A stretch of DNA of 64,000 nt from NCBI GenBank assembly GCA_930990975.1, contig CAKNRR010000003.1:77037-141036 (forward strand), written 5' to 3'. The notes under the pieces were generated by a model. The model was not told the DNA's origin, searched no databases, and was given only the letters and a program-made list of their open reading frames with translations. The position numbers and the translations under genes are program-made. The DNA is from an uncultured Clostridia bacterium (GTDB lineage: Bacteria > Bacillota > Clostridia > Christensenellales > UBA1242). Of this stretch, positions 1 through 8,269 are shown piece by piece. Each line of letters starts with the position of its first letter. Positions within the stretch are counted from its first letter, which is position 1.

Positions 1-1
1 G

Positions 2-187
2 AATTATGAAAATCGTTCTTTCAAATCTAAAATGAAAGAGGCAAACAGAAAGAAAATTCCTTACATTATTGTCGTTGGGGAAAACGAAGTTAAATCTAAG
101 ATATATGCCCTTAAAAATATGAATACTGGCGAACAATGGAATCTTTCTAAAGAAGAATGTATCAAAAAGATTTATGAGGAAAAATAA
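2..187 (+). CDS. thrS: Threonyl-tRNA synthetase, C-terminal fragment (5' end outside window)
   Basis: Only the last 61 residues are present; the gene enters from the left edge and stops at TAA 185-187. The visible part has the layout of the class II anticodon-binding domain: a basic helix, then the strand KKIPYIIVVGENEV, then a short strand with DTGEQ-like spacing (MNTGEQW) and a final helix. In ThrRS the equivalent strand reads about QKIPYMLVVGDKEV, which is why I prefer ThrRS over ProRS or HisRS. The enzyme charges tRNA-Thr in the cytoplasm. A strong terminator follows about 80 bases later. The family (HGTP anticodon-binding) is fairly secure; the amino acid specificity is inferred from a short tail. 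Confidence 0.72.
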   Translation, partial: NYENRSFKSKMKEANRKKIPYIIVVGENEVKSKIYALKNMNTGEQWNLSKEECIKKIYEEK

Positions 188-265
188 GCTGATAAATGGC
201 AATAAAAAAGATTGACTACACAGTAAATAATTCCCCTTCAAAAAAAATAAAGTAGCAAGCAAAAA

Positions 266-304
266 AACTTCTGTGATATAATGAAATGTTCACAGAAGTT
301 TTTT
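266..304 (+). terminator. Intrinsic terminator after thrS
   Basis: An 11-bp perfect stem (AACTTCTGTGA at 266-276 with TCACAGAAGTT at 290-300) is followed by T-rich sequence. It lies 80 bases after the thrS stop. Confidence 0.85.
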
Positions 305-385
305 ATATTACTAAATATATGAATGATAAAAAGATATAAAGTACTTTATCCTACTCAAAAAAACAATAAAACAGAGAATTTCAGC

Positions 386-424
386 AAAAAAATTGTTAGT
401 GTTGGTTAATCAACACTAACAATT
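386..424 (-). terminator. Intrinsic terminator for the lipoprotein gene
   Basis: A perfect 14-bp inverted repeat (391-404 with 411-424, six-base loop) is followed on the minus strand by a run of T (plus-strand A at 386-392). It sits about 125 bases beyond the stop of the minus-strand lipoprotein gene. There is no T-run on the plus side, so it is directional. The remaining 305-548 sequence holds no other recognisable element. Confidence 0.8.
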
Positions 425-548
425 ACCACAGACAGTGACTTTTTGCATATTGTCCACTTCTTGGGTAAGCCAACTTCACTATCTTTTTTTATTTTAATAT
501 AATTTAAAAATTTTTAAATTTTTGATAAATAAAGGACTTTCTAGTCCT

Positions 549-1484
549 CTAAGCCAAAATTGTTTCAGAGAAGCCATTTGAATAGTTAAACACATACCCT
601 TTTTCTGTAACAGTTATTGTAAAAGCTTCTCCCGTTGCAACTCCGTTTGTTGCATTCTTTACTCTTACATTGAAAACATTTTCATTATTTGCTGATTGAG
701 TGATTTCATATTTGACTTTATTTTTGCCTGCTTGAGAACTATTTACAAATTCAAGCTCAAGTTTCTTTTCCTTACGAGAATTCTCAAATTCTACTTCTGT
801 CACTTCTCTTTGTCCATTTTGTGAAATGGTATATTGATATTCAACCTCACTATCTTCCATTTCATGTTCTATTAAAATATAATCTGTGTCATTTATAAAC
901 GCTCTAAATTCAATAGCGATTTCTATTTCTTTCCCCTCTTGTTCATATTCTCGCATACCTTCAACATTATAGATATCATCTCCACTAATAATTATACCGC
1001 TCAATGTTGTATTTGTTTCAGTTTCAAGAACATTGTCATCTATTTCCTCATCTGTATTTGTATAAACCTCATTGTAATACATGCTAAAAGATTTCTGATT
1101 TCCATCTAAAGACGGAACGGTCAAACTCATTTTAAAATGATATTGTCCAGCATATTGATCATCAGGCGCAACTACTCCGTTGGTATAATAATCACTTGTA
1201 TCACTTGCAAGCATATCTTTGAACATCCCCATATATCCTGCAATACTTTGCACATCTTCTTCTTGAACTTCAACTGGTCTTTGAGTCTGCATAGTTGAAG
1301 CTTGTGCGGTATCTATGCTCTGCAAATAGTTAAAACTAGAAATAGCCGACATTGCATAAAAATCTTGTGCATATTGTGTATTACTTTCTGTCTTTTTCCC
1401 ACATGCGCTTAACCCTAACATTGTCGCCGAACCAACAATAAGAGCAAGTGCTAATGTAAAAAATCCTTTCTTTTTAATTTTCAT
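549..1484 (-). CDS. Putative lipoprotein of unknown function
   Basis: The 311-residue product begins with a lipoprotein signal: basic MKIKKKG, a hydrophobic stretch to about residue 24, and lipobox L25-S-A-C28, so Cys28 should be lipidated and the protein anchored on the outer face of the membrane. The mature part is hydrophilic, Glu/Asn/Thr-rich and looks beta-strand-rich, with no catalytic motif that I recognise. The ATG at 1484 is preceded by an excellent GGAGGG Shine-Dalgarno. The gene is monocistronic, with its own downstream terminator. A substrate-binding or structural role is possible but nothing visible decides it. The gene call and export are confident; the function is unknown. Confidence 0.88.
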   Translation of the reverse strand: MKIKKKGFFTLALALIVGSATMLGLSACGKKTESNTQYAQDFYAMSAISSFNYLQSIDTAQASTMQTQRPVEVQEEDVQSIAGYMGMFKDMLASDTSDYYTNGVVAPDDQYAGQYHFKMSLTVPSLDGNQKSFSMYYNEVYTNTDEEIDDNVLETETNTTLSGIIISGDDIYNVEGMREYEQEGKEIEIAIEFRAFINDTDYILIEHEMEDSEVEYQYTISQNGQREVTEVEFENSRKEKKLELEFVNSSQAGKNKVKYEITQSANNENVFNVRVKNATNGVATGEAFTITVTEKGYVFNYSNGFSETILA

Positions 1485-1755
1485 ACTCCCTCCTCAATTT
1501 TATAATAACATAATTATTTAAGTTTACGCAACAAATTTTCACAAAAATCAATTGAAAACATCTTTTTTTACATATTTTTATTTGAACTTTATAAAAAAAC
1601 AAAAATATTATTTTTGACAACGATTAATTAAAGAAAACAAGACTGGCAACCTTCTTTATAGCAAAAATTGTCTTTTGGCTAGGTTTTGTAATGATATTAT
1701 TTTCATTTATATCAAAATTTATTGAAACTGAATAGAGCTTAAAACTTTTATTTAC

Positions 1756-1784
1756 TTGTAAATTAAGAAAGGTTTGTATATAAT
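1756..1784 (+). promoter_or_regulatory. Promoter of uvrC, probably giving a leaderless mRNA
   Basis: TTGTAA (1756-1761), a 17-base spacer and TATAAT (1779-1784). The uvrC ATG begins at 1791, six bases after the -10 box, so transcription should start at or next to the start codon. No usable Shine-Dalgarno lies between the box and the ATG; the nearest GG is 18 bases away and inside the promoter spacer. Confidence 0.65.
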
Positions 1785-1790
1785 ATTTAT

Positions 1791-3629
1791 ATGAATAATC
1801 GTATTAGAGAAAAGCTAAAACTTTTGACCACTGAACCTGGCGTTTATATAATGAGAGATAAAGACGGCAATGTTATTTATGTCGGCAAAGCTAAAAATCT
1901 AAAAAACAGAGTAAGTCAATATTTTAGAAATTCTCCAAAGCCAGCAAAAGTTCAAGCAATGGTGGATAATGTTGATATATTTGATTATTTTATCACAATG
2001 AGCGAAATGGATGCTCTTGCACTTGAAAGCAACCTTATCAAAAAATATCAGCCTTTTTATAACATTTTATTGAAAGATGGAAAACAATTTCCATATATCA
2101 AAATTGACATGAAGGAGCCCTTCCCTAAACTTGAAATCGTGAGAAAAGTCAAAAAAGATGGAGCAAAGTATTTTGGACCATATTTTGCCGGCATAGATGT
2201 TCGAGAAATCGTAAAGACAATCAATTCTGCTTTTAAAATCCGAACATGCAATCTAAAAATCACAGAAAAATCAAGGGCAAAAAGAGAATGTTTGAACTAC
2301 TCTTTAGGATTATGTTCTGCCCCATGCACAAAAAGGATAAATGCCAATGAATATAAAAAAGAAATTGACAAAGTTATAAACTTTTTGAATGGAAATGATG
2401 ATGAAATTGAAAAAATTTTAACTGAAAAAATGAATTTAGCCGCTCAAAATGAAAATTTTGAAAATGCAATACTTATGCGTGATCGTCTTAAAATGGTTTC
2501 AAAGCTTAAACAACGCGTTGTTGCCAATCTGCCAAAAGATGTCAGCAAAGATGTTTTCGCTTATTACACTGACGGGCTGAGTGGCGTCATCACAAACATG
2601 GTCATTCGTGGAGGCAAAATTCTGGGGATTATTTCATATCCTTGTCTTGATGCAGAGCTTGAAGAAGGACAAACTCTTTTCAACTTTATTGTACAATATT
2701 ATCAAAATCTTTTGGTGCCTAATGAAATCATTTTGTCGCATGATATTGAAGATAAAGAACTTTTGTATGAATTTTTTAATAAAAAAGTCAATATTATCAC
2801 TAACCCACATGGTATAAACAAAAATCTTTTAAATATGGCACTTGAGAATGCCAAAGAATATCTCAATAAATATATTGAAAAAGAAAAGCTTAAGTACAAC
2901 AACACCTTGGGCGCCGTCAATAGCTTAAAAGAAAAACTTGGATTGAGAGAATTGCCTTTGCGTATGGAATGCTATGACATTTCAAACATCAGTGGAACAA
3001 ACAAAGTTTGTTCGATGGTTGTATTTAAAAATGGAGAAGCAAGCAAGAAGGACTATCGTAAATTTAAAATCAAAACAGTCAAAGGCTCAAATGATTTTGC
3101 TTCACTTGCAGAAGCTTTGACGCGAAGATTGAAAAGATTGGTTGAGCAAAATGGAGAAAGCTTTAAAGAAAAGCCTAACCTCATCATTATTGATGGTGGC
3201 AAAGGGCAAATCTCGTCTTCTTATGATATTTTGAAAAGTTTTGGACTTGAAGACAAAATTGATATGATTGGTCTAGCCAAAAAACAAGAGGAAGTCTTCT
3301 TCCCAAATCGTTCGCTCCCTACCCTTCTAAAACCTGGCAGTGCCGAGCTTAAGCTTATTCAAAGAATAAGGGATGAAGCTCATAGATTTGCTATAACTTA
3401 CCACAGAAATTTGAGAACAAAAAAGCAAACTGAATCTATTTTAACTCAAATCCCTGGCGTTGGTCCTAAAAAGAGGGATGCTCTATTGAAAGCATTTGGC
3501 ACAAGCGAAGAGGTTGCAAAGGCTGACATAGACTTACTACAGACAGTCCCTGAAATATCTCCTACCCTAGCATCTGCCATATATAACTTTTTTAAAGCTC
3601 ATCCAATAGATTACTCGCCAGAAGAATAA
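1791..3629 (+). CDS. uvrC: Excinuclease ABC subunit C
   Basis: UvrC makes the two incisions either side of a DNA lesion in nucleotide excision repair, working with UvrA and UvrB. The 612-residue protein has the whole family layout: an N-terminal GIY-YIG nuclease (G17-V-Y19, Y30-V-G32, Arg40, catalytic Glu79 in LESNLIKKYQP), a Cys group (RTC near 152, then REC...GLCSAPC) matching the Fe-S ligands described in UvrC, a UVR motif around 205-240 (NENFENAILMRDRL) that contacts UvrB, an RNase H-like second nuclease (MECYDISNISG, LIIIDGGKGQ) and C-terminal helix-hairpin-helix repeats (IPGVGPKKRDALL). Length is normal. uvrA and uvrB are not nearby. It lacks a Shine-Dalgarno and appears to be translated from a leaderless transcript. 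Confidence 0.97.
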   Translation: MNNRIREKLKLLTTEPGVYIMRDKDGNVIYVGKAKNLKNRVSQYFRNSPKPAKVQAMVDNVDIFDYFITMSEMDALALESNLIKKYQPFYNILLKDGKQFPYIKIDMKEPFPKLEIVRKVKKDGAKYFGPYFAGIDVREIVKTINSAFKIRTCNLKITEKSRAKRECLNYSLGLCSAPCTKRINANEYKKEIDKVINFLNGNDDEIEKILTEKMNLAAQNENFENAILMRDRLKMVSKLKQRVVANLPKDVSKDVFAYYTDGLSGVITNMVIRGGKILGIISYPCLDAELEEGQTLFNFIVQYYQNLLVPNEIILSHDIEDKELLYEFFNKKVNIITNPHGINKNLLNMALENAKEYLNKYIEKEKLKYNNTLGAVNSLKEKLGLRELPLRMECYDISNISGTNKVCSMVVFKNGEASKKDYRKFKIKTVKGSNDFASLAEALTRRLKRLVEQNGESFKEKPNLIIIDGGKGQISSSYDILKSFGLEDKIDMIGLAKKQEEVFFPNRSLPTLLKPGSAELKLIQRIRDEAHRFAITYHRNLRTKKQTESILTQIPGVGPKKRDALLKAFGTSEEVAKADIDLLQTVPEISPTLASAIYNFFKAHPIDYSPEE

Positions 3630-3893
3630 TTTTGTAAATTTGAGCAAAAATTTAAGTTTTTTAAGCTATTTATACGATTTTTTTATTAAAAAAACAGAAT
3701 TTTTACTTAAAAAAATAACTTTTAAAAGTTTTTTATTCAATTACAACAAGTGAATTTTATACCTCATTACCTTTTATTAATTCATCCATTTTGCAAAACT
3801 CTAGTTCACACAATAGGCTAGAGTTTTATTAATGCAAGTGAGATTGTGTGATTTTTTAACAAAAAAATCTTTATAAGAATTTTTTTAATTTAT
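3630..3893 (+). ncRNA. Structured intergenic RNA region: possible H-type pseudoknot or overlapping terminators
   Basis: No gene lies between uvrC and the next coding start at 3941. An A/T-rich self-complementary stretch near 3708-3737 may terminate uvrC. At 3795-3852 stem 1 (AAAACTCTAG 3795-3804 with 3818-3827, 10 bp) has a loop whose TCACACAAT (3806-3814) is perfectly complementary to ATTGTGTGA (3843-3851, 9 bp), followed by six T. The two helices can form one pseudoknot (linkers of 1, 3 and 15 bases), or the second helix can act as a terminator with a long loop. The next gene has its own promoter downstream at 3894, so this RNA belongs to the uvrC 3' end or to a separate small transcript. 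Confidence 0.4.
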
Positions 3894-3922
3894 TTGTAAA
3901 TAATTTTTATTGCTGTTATACT
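3894..3922 (+). promoter_or_regulatory. Promoter of the NAD(P) dehydrogenase gene
   Basis: TTGTAA (3894-3899), 17-base spacer, TATACT (3917-3922). Predicted start is near 3929, followed by AGGAGG and the ATG at 3941: a short conventional leader. Confidence 0.65.
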
Positions 3923-3940
3923 TGGATTTAGGAGGTTATT

Positions 3941-5062
3941 ATGAGAAAAATAACAATGGTACAATATGGTTGTGGAAAGATGAGCAAGTACACAATGCGT
4001 TACGCCCTTGAAAAAGGTGTTAAAATTGTCGGAGCATTTGATATTGATGAAAGCAAGATTGGCTTAGATATTTCAAGCATTATCGGTTGCGACGAAAAAT
4101 TGAATGTAAAAATTCAAGATGCAAAAGAGTTTGAAGACTTTTTAAAAACACATGATGTGGATGTCGCTATCATCACTACAACAAGCATTTTTGCAGAAAA
4201 CTACCCTATTTATGAAATATGTGCAAGAAATGGCGTTAATGCCATATCAACTTGCGAAGAGGCTTTCTACGCACAAAACTCAAGTCCAAAACTTGCAAAA
4301 AAGCTTGATAAAATTGCAAAAGAAAATGGATGCACTATTTGCGGAAGCGGATACCAAGATGTTTTCTGGGGAAATCTTATAAGTGTTATTGGAGGCGCAA
4401 CTCATAAAATTGTAAAAATCAAGGGAAAATCAAGCTATAATGTAGAAGATTACGGTATTTCTCTTGCTAAAGTTCATGGTGCAGGACTTACAAAAGAACA
4501 ATTTGAAAAGGGAATCATTGAACCTGAAAAAATGTCTGAAGAAGAGCTTAAAAAACTCATTAATTCTGGCAAATTTGCCCCTAGTTTTATGTGGAATGTA
4601 AATGGATGGCTTTGCTCTAAACTGGGCTTACACATCACAAAACAAACTCAAAATTCGGTTCCTCAAATTGCAGAAGAAGAAATCCACAGCACTACTTTAA
4701 ACATGACAATTCCAAAAGGATATTGCACAGGTTTAAGTGCTGTTGTTACAACTGAAACAAAAGAAGGAACAACAATTGTCAGTGAATGTATTGGAAAAGT
4801 TTATGGACCAAACGATTTTGATTGCAACGACTGGACTATTGAAGGCGAGCCTAGCACTAGAGTGGTCATTGAAAGACCTTCAACTGCAGAGCTTACTTGC
4901 GCATCAGTCATAAACAGAATAGTAGAAGTTCTTTGTGCAGAGCCTGGATATACAACAACTGACCAAATGCCAGAAAACATTTACAAAGCACACAATTTGG
5001 ACAAATATATCGAAATTGTCGACTGCCCTGATTGTGATGGCGAATGTCATTGTCACGATTAA
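3941..5062 (+). CDS. NAD(P)-dependent dehydrogenase, DapB / 2,4-diaminopentanoate dehydrogenase-like
   Basis: The 373-residue protein opens with a Rossmann nucleotide-binding motif (VQYGCGKMSKYTM, residues 7-19), an acidic end of strand 2 (GAFDIDESKIG) and a DVAIITTTS strand. This is the N-terminal layout shared by dihydrodipicolinate reductase and by the 2,4-diaminopentanoate dehydrogenases of amino-acid-fermenting clostridia. The second domain has no motif I can assign to a substrate. The last 12 residues, CPDCDGECHCHD, form a Cys/His tail that could bind a metal and is not something I expect in this family. RBS AGGAGG; own promoter. It is monocistronic with a long stem-loop after the stop. 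The oxidoreductase fold is secure; the substrate is not, and an ornithine/lysine fermentation role is only a suggestion. Confidence 0.75.
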   Translation: MRKITMVQYGCGKMSKYTMRYALEKGVKIVGAFDIDESKIGLDISSIIGCDEKLNVKIQDAKEFEDFLKTHDVDVAIITTTSIFAENYPIYEICARNGVNAISTCEEAFYAQNSSPKLAKKLDKIAKENGCTICGSGYQDVFWGNLISVIGGATHKIVKIKGKSSYNVEDYGISLAKVHGAGLTKEQFEKGIIEPEKMSEEELKKLINSGKFAPSFMWNVNGWLCSKLGLHITKQTQNSVPQIAEEEIHSTTLNMTIPKGYCTGLSAVVTTETKEGTTIVSECIGKVYGPNDFDCNDWTIEGEPSTRVVIERPSTAELTCASVINRIVEVLCAEPGYTTTDQMPENIYKAHNLDKYIEIVDCPDCDGECHCHD

Positions 5063-5076
5063 TAGATAAAAAATAA

Positions 5077-5135
5077 ATTTCAAAACTTGCTTTATTAAAC
5101 ATGAATTTTGTTTGATAAAGCATAAATTTTGAAAT
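5077..5135 (+). terminator. Long two-part stem-loop after the dehydrogenase gene
   Basis: The outer stem (5077-5085 with 5127-5135, 9 bp) and inner stem (5089-5100 with 5110-5121, 12 bp including one G-T pair) are separated by a small internal loop, 21 bp in total. No clear T-run follows, so it may stabilise the 3' end rather than terminate directly. The tmk promoter TTGTTA-17-TATAAA (5206-5234) follows. Confidence 0.5.
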
Positions 5136-5269
5136 CATGATTTTAGAAAAAATATAGAAAACAAAAAAAAGATTTTAGAAAAATATATAAAATCATATTG
5201 TTTTATTGTTAATTTTCAATATTTTGACTATAAAATTCAAAATTTGACCAAAGATTAATTAGGAGTTTT

Positions 5270-5911
5270 ATGAACAAAGGATTTTTTATTACATTTGAAG
5301 GTGGAGAAGCTTGTGGGAAATCCACCCAAATAAAGAAGTTAAAAGATTATATTTCCGCAGTAGCAAAAAATGATAAGTTTGTTTTTGTAAGAGAACCTGG
5401 CGGCACTCCTTTAACTGAAGAACTGCGAAAATATATTTTAAATTATGAAATTGATAAGCCATTGCCAATGACTGAACTTTTGCTATTTTGCGCTTGCAGG
5501 CACGAAAATGTTTATAAAAACATACTCCCTGCACTAAATGAATGGAAAATTGTTGTTGCTGACAGATTTTATGATTCAACTATCGCATACCAAGGCGCTG
5601 CTCGAAATATCATGAGCATGGAAGATATTTTAGATTTGACAAAAAAAATTATTGGAGATGTTAAACCTGACCTAACATTTTATTTCAAACTTGAGCCAGA
5701 AGAAGCTTTCAAAAGAAAAACTGGACTTGGCGAACTTGATAGAATTGAAAAAGAAGGGCTTGAATTTCATAGAAAAATTGCAAAAGGTTATGACTATATC
5801 GCAAGTCTAGAAAAAGACAGGTTTTATTGCATTGATGCCAGCAAATCAATTGACGAAATCTTTGAAGAAATTTTAAGAGTTTTAAAAGAAAAATTACCGC
5901 AAATCTTTTAA
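5270..5911 (+). CDS. tmk: Thymidylate kinase
   Basis: Thymidylate kinase phosphorylates dTMP to dTDP with ATP, a step common to the de novo and salvage routes to dTTP. The 213-residue length is typical. The P-loop is G11-G-E-A-C-G-K17-S-T19, followed by the dTMP-binding EPGGTPLTEELR segment and the DR-Y motif DRFYDSTIAYQG. The P-loop variant with Cys and Ser is within family range. The start is supported by AGGAG six bases upstream of the ATG. It lies between two terminator-type structures with its own promoter, so it is transcribed alone; the common neighbours holB and a PSP1 gene are not here. Confidence 0.95.
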   Translation: MNKGFFITFEGGEACGKSTQIKKLKDYISAVAKNDKFVFVREPGGTPLTEELRKYILNYEIDKPLPMTELLLFCACRHENVYKNILPALNEWKIVVADRFYDSTIAYQGAARNIMSMEDILDLTKKIIGDVKPDLTFYFKLEPEEAFKRKTGLGELDRIEKEGLEFHRKIAKGYDYIASLEKDRFYCIDASKSIDEIFEEILRVLKEKLPQIF

Positions 5912-5960
5912 TATAACTTTTAATATAAAATAAATATAAATCGATTAAAAAGTCAATAAA

Positions 5961-5990
5961 AATCACGACAATTTATGTCGTGATTTTTTC
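5961..5990 (+). terminator. Intrinsic terminator after tmk
   Basis: AATCACGAC (5961-5969) pairs with GTCGTGATT (5977-5985), then a T-run. A-rich flank also allows it to act for the convergent minus-strand peptidase gene. Confidence 0.85.
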
Positions 5991-6033
5991 TTTTTACCCT
6001 TATTCTTTCATTTAGTTTTGAAATTTTCATTTT

Positions 6034-7338
6034 TTATTTTATTAATATTTTTTTGCAATAACCTTTATAATCAAAGTTTTCTTTATCATCTTTTGAAATG
6101 ATAACTATTGTAGGTTTCTTGTTTTTGATATTTTCTATTTTACTTTTTATATCATCAAAAGTTATTGAGTTGTCAAGTTTGTTATAATACTCAATTTCAT
6201 CATCTCCAAGAATATCTCCAAATCTATCGAAGCTGTAGAAATTTCCATAAACGCAGTCTTGAATTGATTTTACATTAAAATTCAATGAGTTTACAAGTTT
6301 TTTCTTACATTTCTCATACAACTCTTGAGTATAACCATTCAAAAGCTCTTTCAAAAATTCAGGGATTTCTTTTATTACTTCATTTATATTGTCTTCTTGG
6401 CAAACTATATTAATTCCTGCAATTGTCTTATCAATACTTTGGAATATTGACGCTGCACAACTGTAGCATAATTGTTTCTTAACCCTAAAGTGTTGGAACA
6501 AAAGCTCATCAAAAACTTTGCCTGTAAGATTGTTTATTTCTGAGTTTTCCCTGTAATAATAAGGCAATCTTTCTTTTGTTTCTATTTCATATTCCAAATA
6601 TATTTGAGCCTTTCCTTCTTCATATGGCTTTGAATAGAAGAACATAGGCCCCTTATCCCCTTTGTCATCCATTCTTCCAAAACCAATTTTTCCATTTTCT
6701 CGAAGTCTTGGAGAAACATATTTTGAAACAATTTCATTCACTTCTTCTTTAGTAATATTTCCAGCGACACTTATTGTAGCATTTTCTTTATGAATATACT
6801 CTTTTATAAACTTTTTAATATCTTTTAATGTGATTTTATCTAATGTTTCAACACTTCCTGCTAAAGAATATTCCATATTAGTTATATGTCTATCTTTAGA
6901 ATGTTTCTTATTATAAATTAATCCAAGAAGCCCTGCATTTGTCTTTCTTCTTGTAAGAATCTCATCTTTTACAATTTTATATTCTTCATCAAATTCCTTT
7001 TGAGTGTATTTTAAATCATTAAGGCCTTCACACATAAGATCTACAAGCCCAGCAATCTCATCTTTGGTTGCCATTAATTTTAAACACATATCTCTTGTTG
7101 ATGTATAAGCATTTGTATACTGATATTCTACTCTTTTATCGTGTCTTTCTTTTCTTCCATATCTTTTAGTTGACCAGCCCATCAAAGCATGTTCACAAAA
7201 ATGCGCAACACCAGCTTTCCCTATTGGATCATTTGCTGCACCAGCATTAAAATGTATATCAAATTCTACGCCTTTTATATTTTCAATATATTCATATAAA
7301 ACAGTTATGCCTTCAGTTTTGTAAATACAAGCGTTCAT
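6034..7338 (-). CDS. M16-family zinc metallopeptidase
   Basis: The 434-residue protein carries the inverted zinc motif H46-F-C-E49-H50 of the pitrilysin/mitochondrial-processing-peptidase family, with the expected distal acidic cluster (EEYKIVKDE, Glu126 or Glu119) about 75 residues later. The second half repeats the M16 fold without a zinc motif. There is no signal peptide, so it should act in the cytoplasm, like the YmfF/YmfH-type M16 proteins of Firmicutes. Many bacterial M16 proteins act as active/inactive pairs; no partner is adjacent. RBS AAGGAGG before the ATG at 7338. Substrate unknown; maturation of a small peptide is a family-based guess. Confidence 0.88.
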   Translation of the reverse strand: MNACIYKTEGITVLYEYIENIKGVEFDIHFNAGAANDPIGKAGVAHFCEHALMGWSTKRYGRKERHDKRVEYQYTNAYTSTRDMCLKLMATKDEIAGLVDLMCEGLNDLKYTQKEFDEEYKIVKDEILTRRKTNAGLLGLIYNKKHSKDRHITNMEYSLAGSVETLDKITLKDIKKFIKEYIHKENATISVAGNITKEEVNEIVSKYVSPRLRENGKIGFGRMDDKGDKGPMFFYSKPYEEGKAQIYLEYEIETKERLPYYYRENSEINNLTGKVFDELLFQHFRVKKQLCYSCAASIFQSIDKTIAGINIVCQEDNINEVIKEIPEFLKELLNGYTQELYEKCKKKLVNSLNFNVKSIQDCVYGNFYSFDRFGDILGDDEIEYYNKLDNSITFDDIKSKIENIKNKKPTIVIISKDDKENFDYKGYCKKILIK

Positions 7339-7352
7339 ATCCCTCCTTATAT

Positions 7353-7379
7353 TAAAACCAGAGATGCACTCTGGTTTAA
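7353..7379 (-). terminator. Terminator between the DUF2188 gene and the M16 peptidase gene
   Basis: AAACCAGAG (7355-7363) pairs with CTCTGGTTT (7369-7377) around a five-base loop, with TTTAAT on the minus side. Confidence 0.65.
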
Positions 7380-7434
7380 TTTAAAATATTATTTTCTTTT
7401 AAACGAAATTTATAAAAAACTATAAAAGTATTGT

Positions 7435-7902
7435 TTAATTTTGTTTATTTGAATTATCTTTTAAATTCAAGTTTGCTTTCTTTTGGAATTTGCCATCTTT
7501 TTTATATACAACAAATTTTGTGTCTTGACTTTTACTTAATTCTTGAACACGAGCCAATGCTTCTTCTTTTGTTTTTTTGCTGTCTATAACTCTTTTAGCG
7601 CCATCCTTTTTAATCTTCCACATTTTGTCTTCTTTGTCAAACACAACTCTATAGACAGATTTCTTTTCTTTCTTTTCAACAGTTTCAGTTTCTTCGTTTT
7701 CTTTTTCTTCTTTAGCTGTTTTTTCAGGTTGTTCAACCTTTTCTTCTTTCACTTCTTGCTTAACTTGTTTTTCTTGTTTTTCAGGTTGTTTTTCTTCTTT
7801 AACCTGTTTTGTTTCTTTTTCTTGTTTTACAGTCTTCTCTTGTTTAACTGTTTCTTCCTCTTTATTTTTCTTCTCTTTTTTCTTTTTTCCAAAAAACCAC
7901 AT
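7435..7902 (-). CDS. Lys/Glu-rich protein with C-terminal DUF2188 domain
   Basis: The product is 155 residues if translation starts at the second ATG (7902). The AAGGAG is seven bases before that ATG but only one base before the ATG at 7908, so I chose the shorter form. Residues 1-90 are a highly charged Lys/Glu/Gln tract (KQEKETKQ-like) likely to be disordered or coiled-coil. Residues about 92-140 match DUF2188: a YRVVFDKEDKMWKIKKDGAKR core, then TKEEALARVQELS, then a strand with KFVVYKKDGK. Function unknown. Strand composition (A-rich sense) follows from the Lys/Glu bias. Its terminator separates it from the M16 gene. Confidence 0.75.
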   Translation of the reverse strand: MWFFGKKKKEKKNKEEETVKQEKTVKQEKETKQVKEEKQPEKQEKQVKQEVKEEKVEQPEKTAKEEKENEETETVEKKEKKSVYRVVFDKEDKMWKIKKDGAKRVIDSKKTKEEALARVQELSKSQDTKFVVYKKDGKFQKKANLNLKDNSNKQN

Positions 7903-8269
7903 AATCATTCTCCTTATAAATTTATTATACCATTTTTTTCTATTAATTTCAACATATTTTTAATATTATTTTTAATTAAAAAAGTTTTATTTTAGCTCTA
8001 AAAAATCTTGTTTGCCATACAGTTTTGTTGAACAAATTTAAGTTTATTTTTAATAGTTTTCGTTAAAAAATTAATAAAATAAATCAAATAGTCCATTCAT
8101 TACAAAAGCCAAATATATACAAATCAAATAAAAAGATTTATTTTTAAAATACAATTTTTTAAAGTTTTGTGATATTTTTTTCATTTGTTTTTAATATATT
8201 GATTAAATTTAACTTTTTATTTTTTATTTTATTTAATTTATGTTATATTATACATTGTAAGGAGTTTTT
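7903..8269. other. Intergenic region between divergent genes
   Basis: A 367-base A/T-rich space. It must contain the promoters of the divergent DUF2188 and F420-ligase-like genes; a TATATTAT stretch at about 8244 and AAGGAG before 8270 are the only elements I can point to. No ORF or hairpin stands out. Confidence 0.5.

Noticed and set aside
7543-7995. Phe-rich 150-codon plus-strand frame
   Set aside because: It is the antisense of the Lys/Glu-rich DUF2188 gene; the Phe/Leu runs are the mirror image of AAA/GAA codons.
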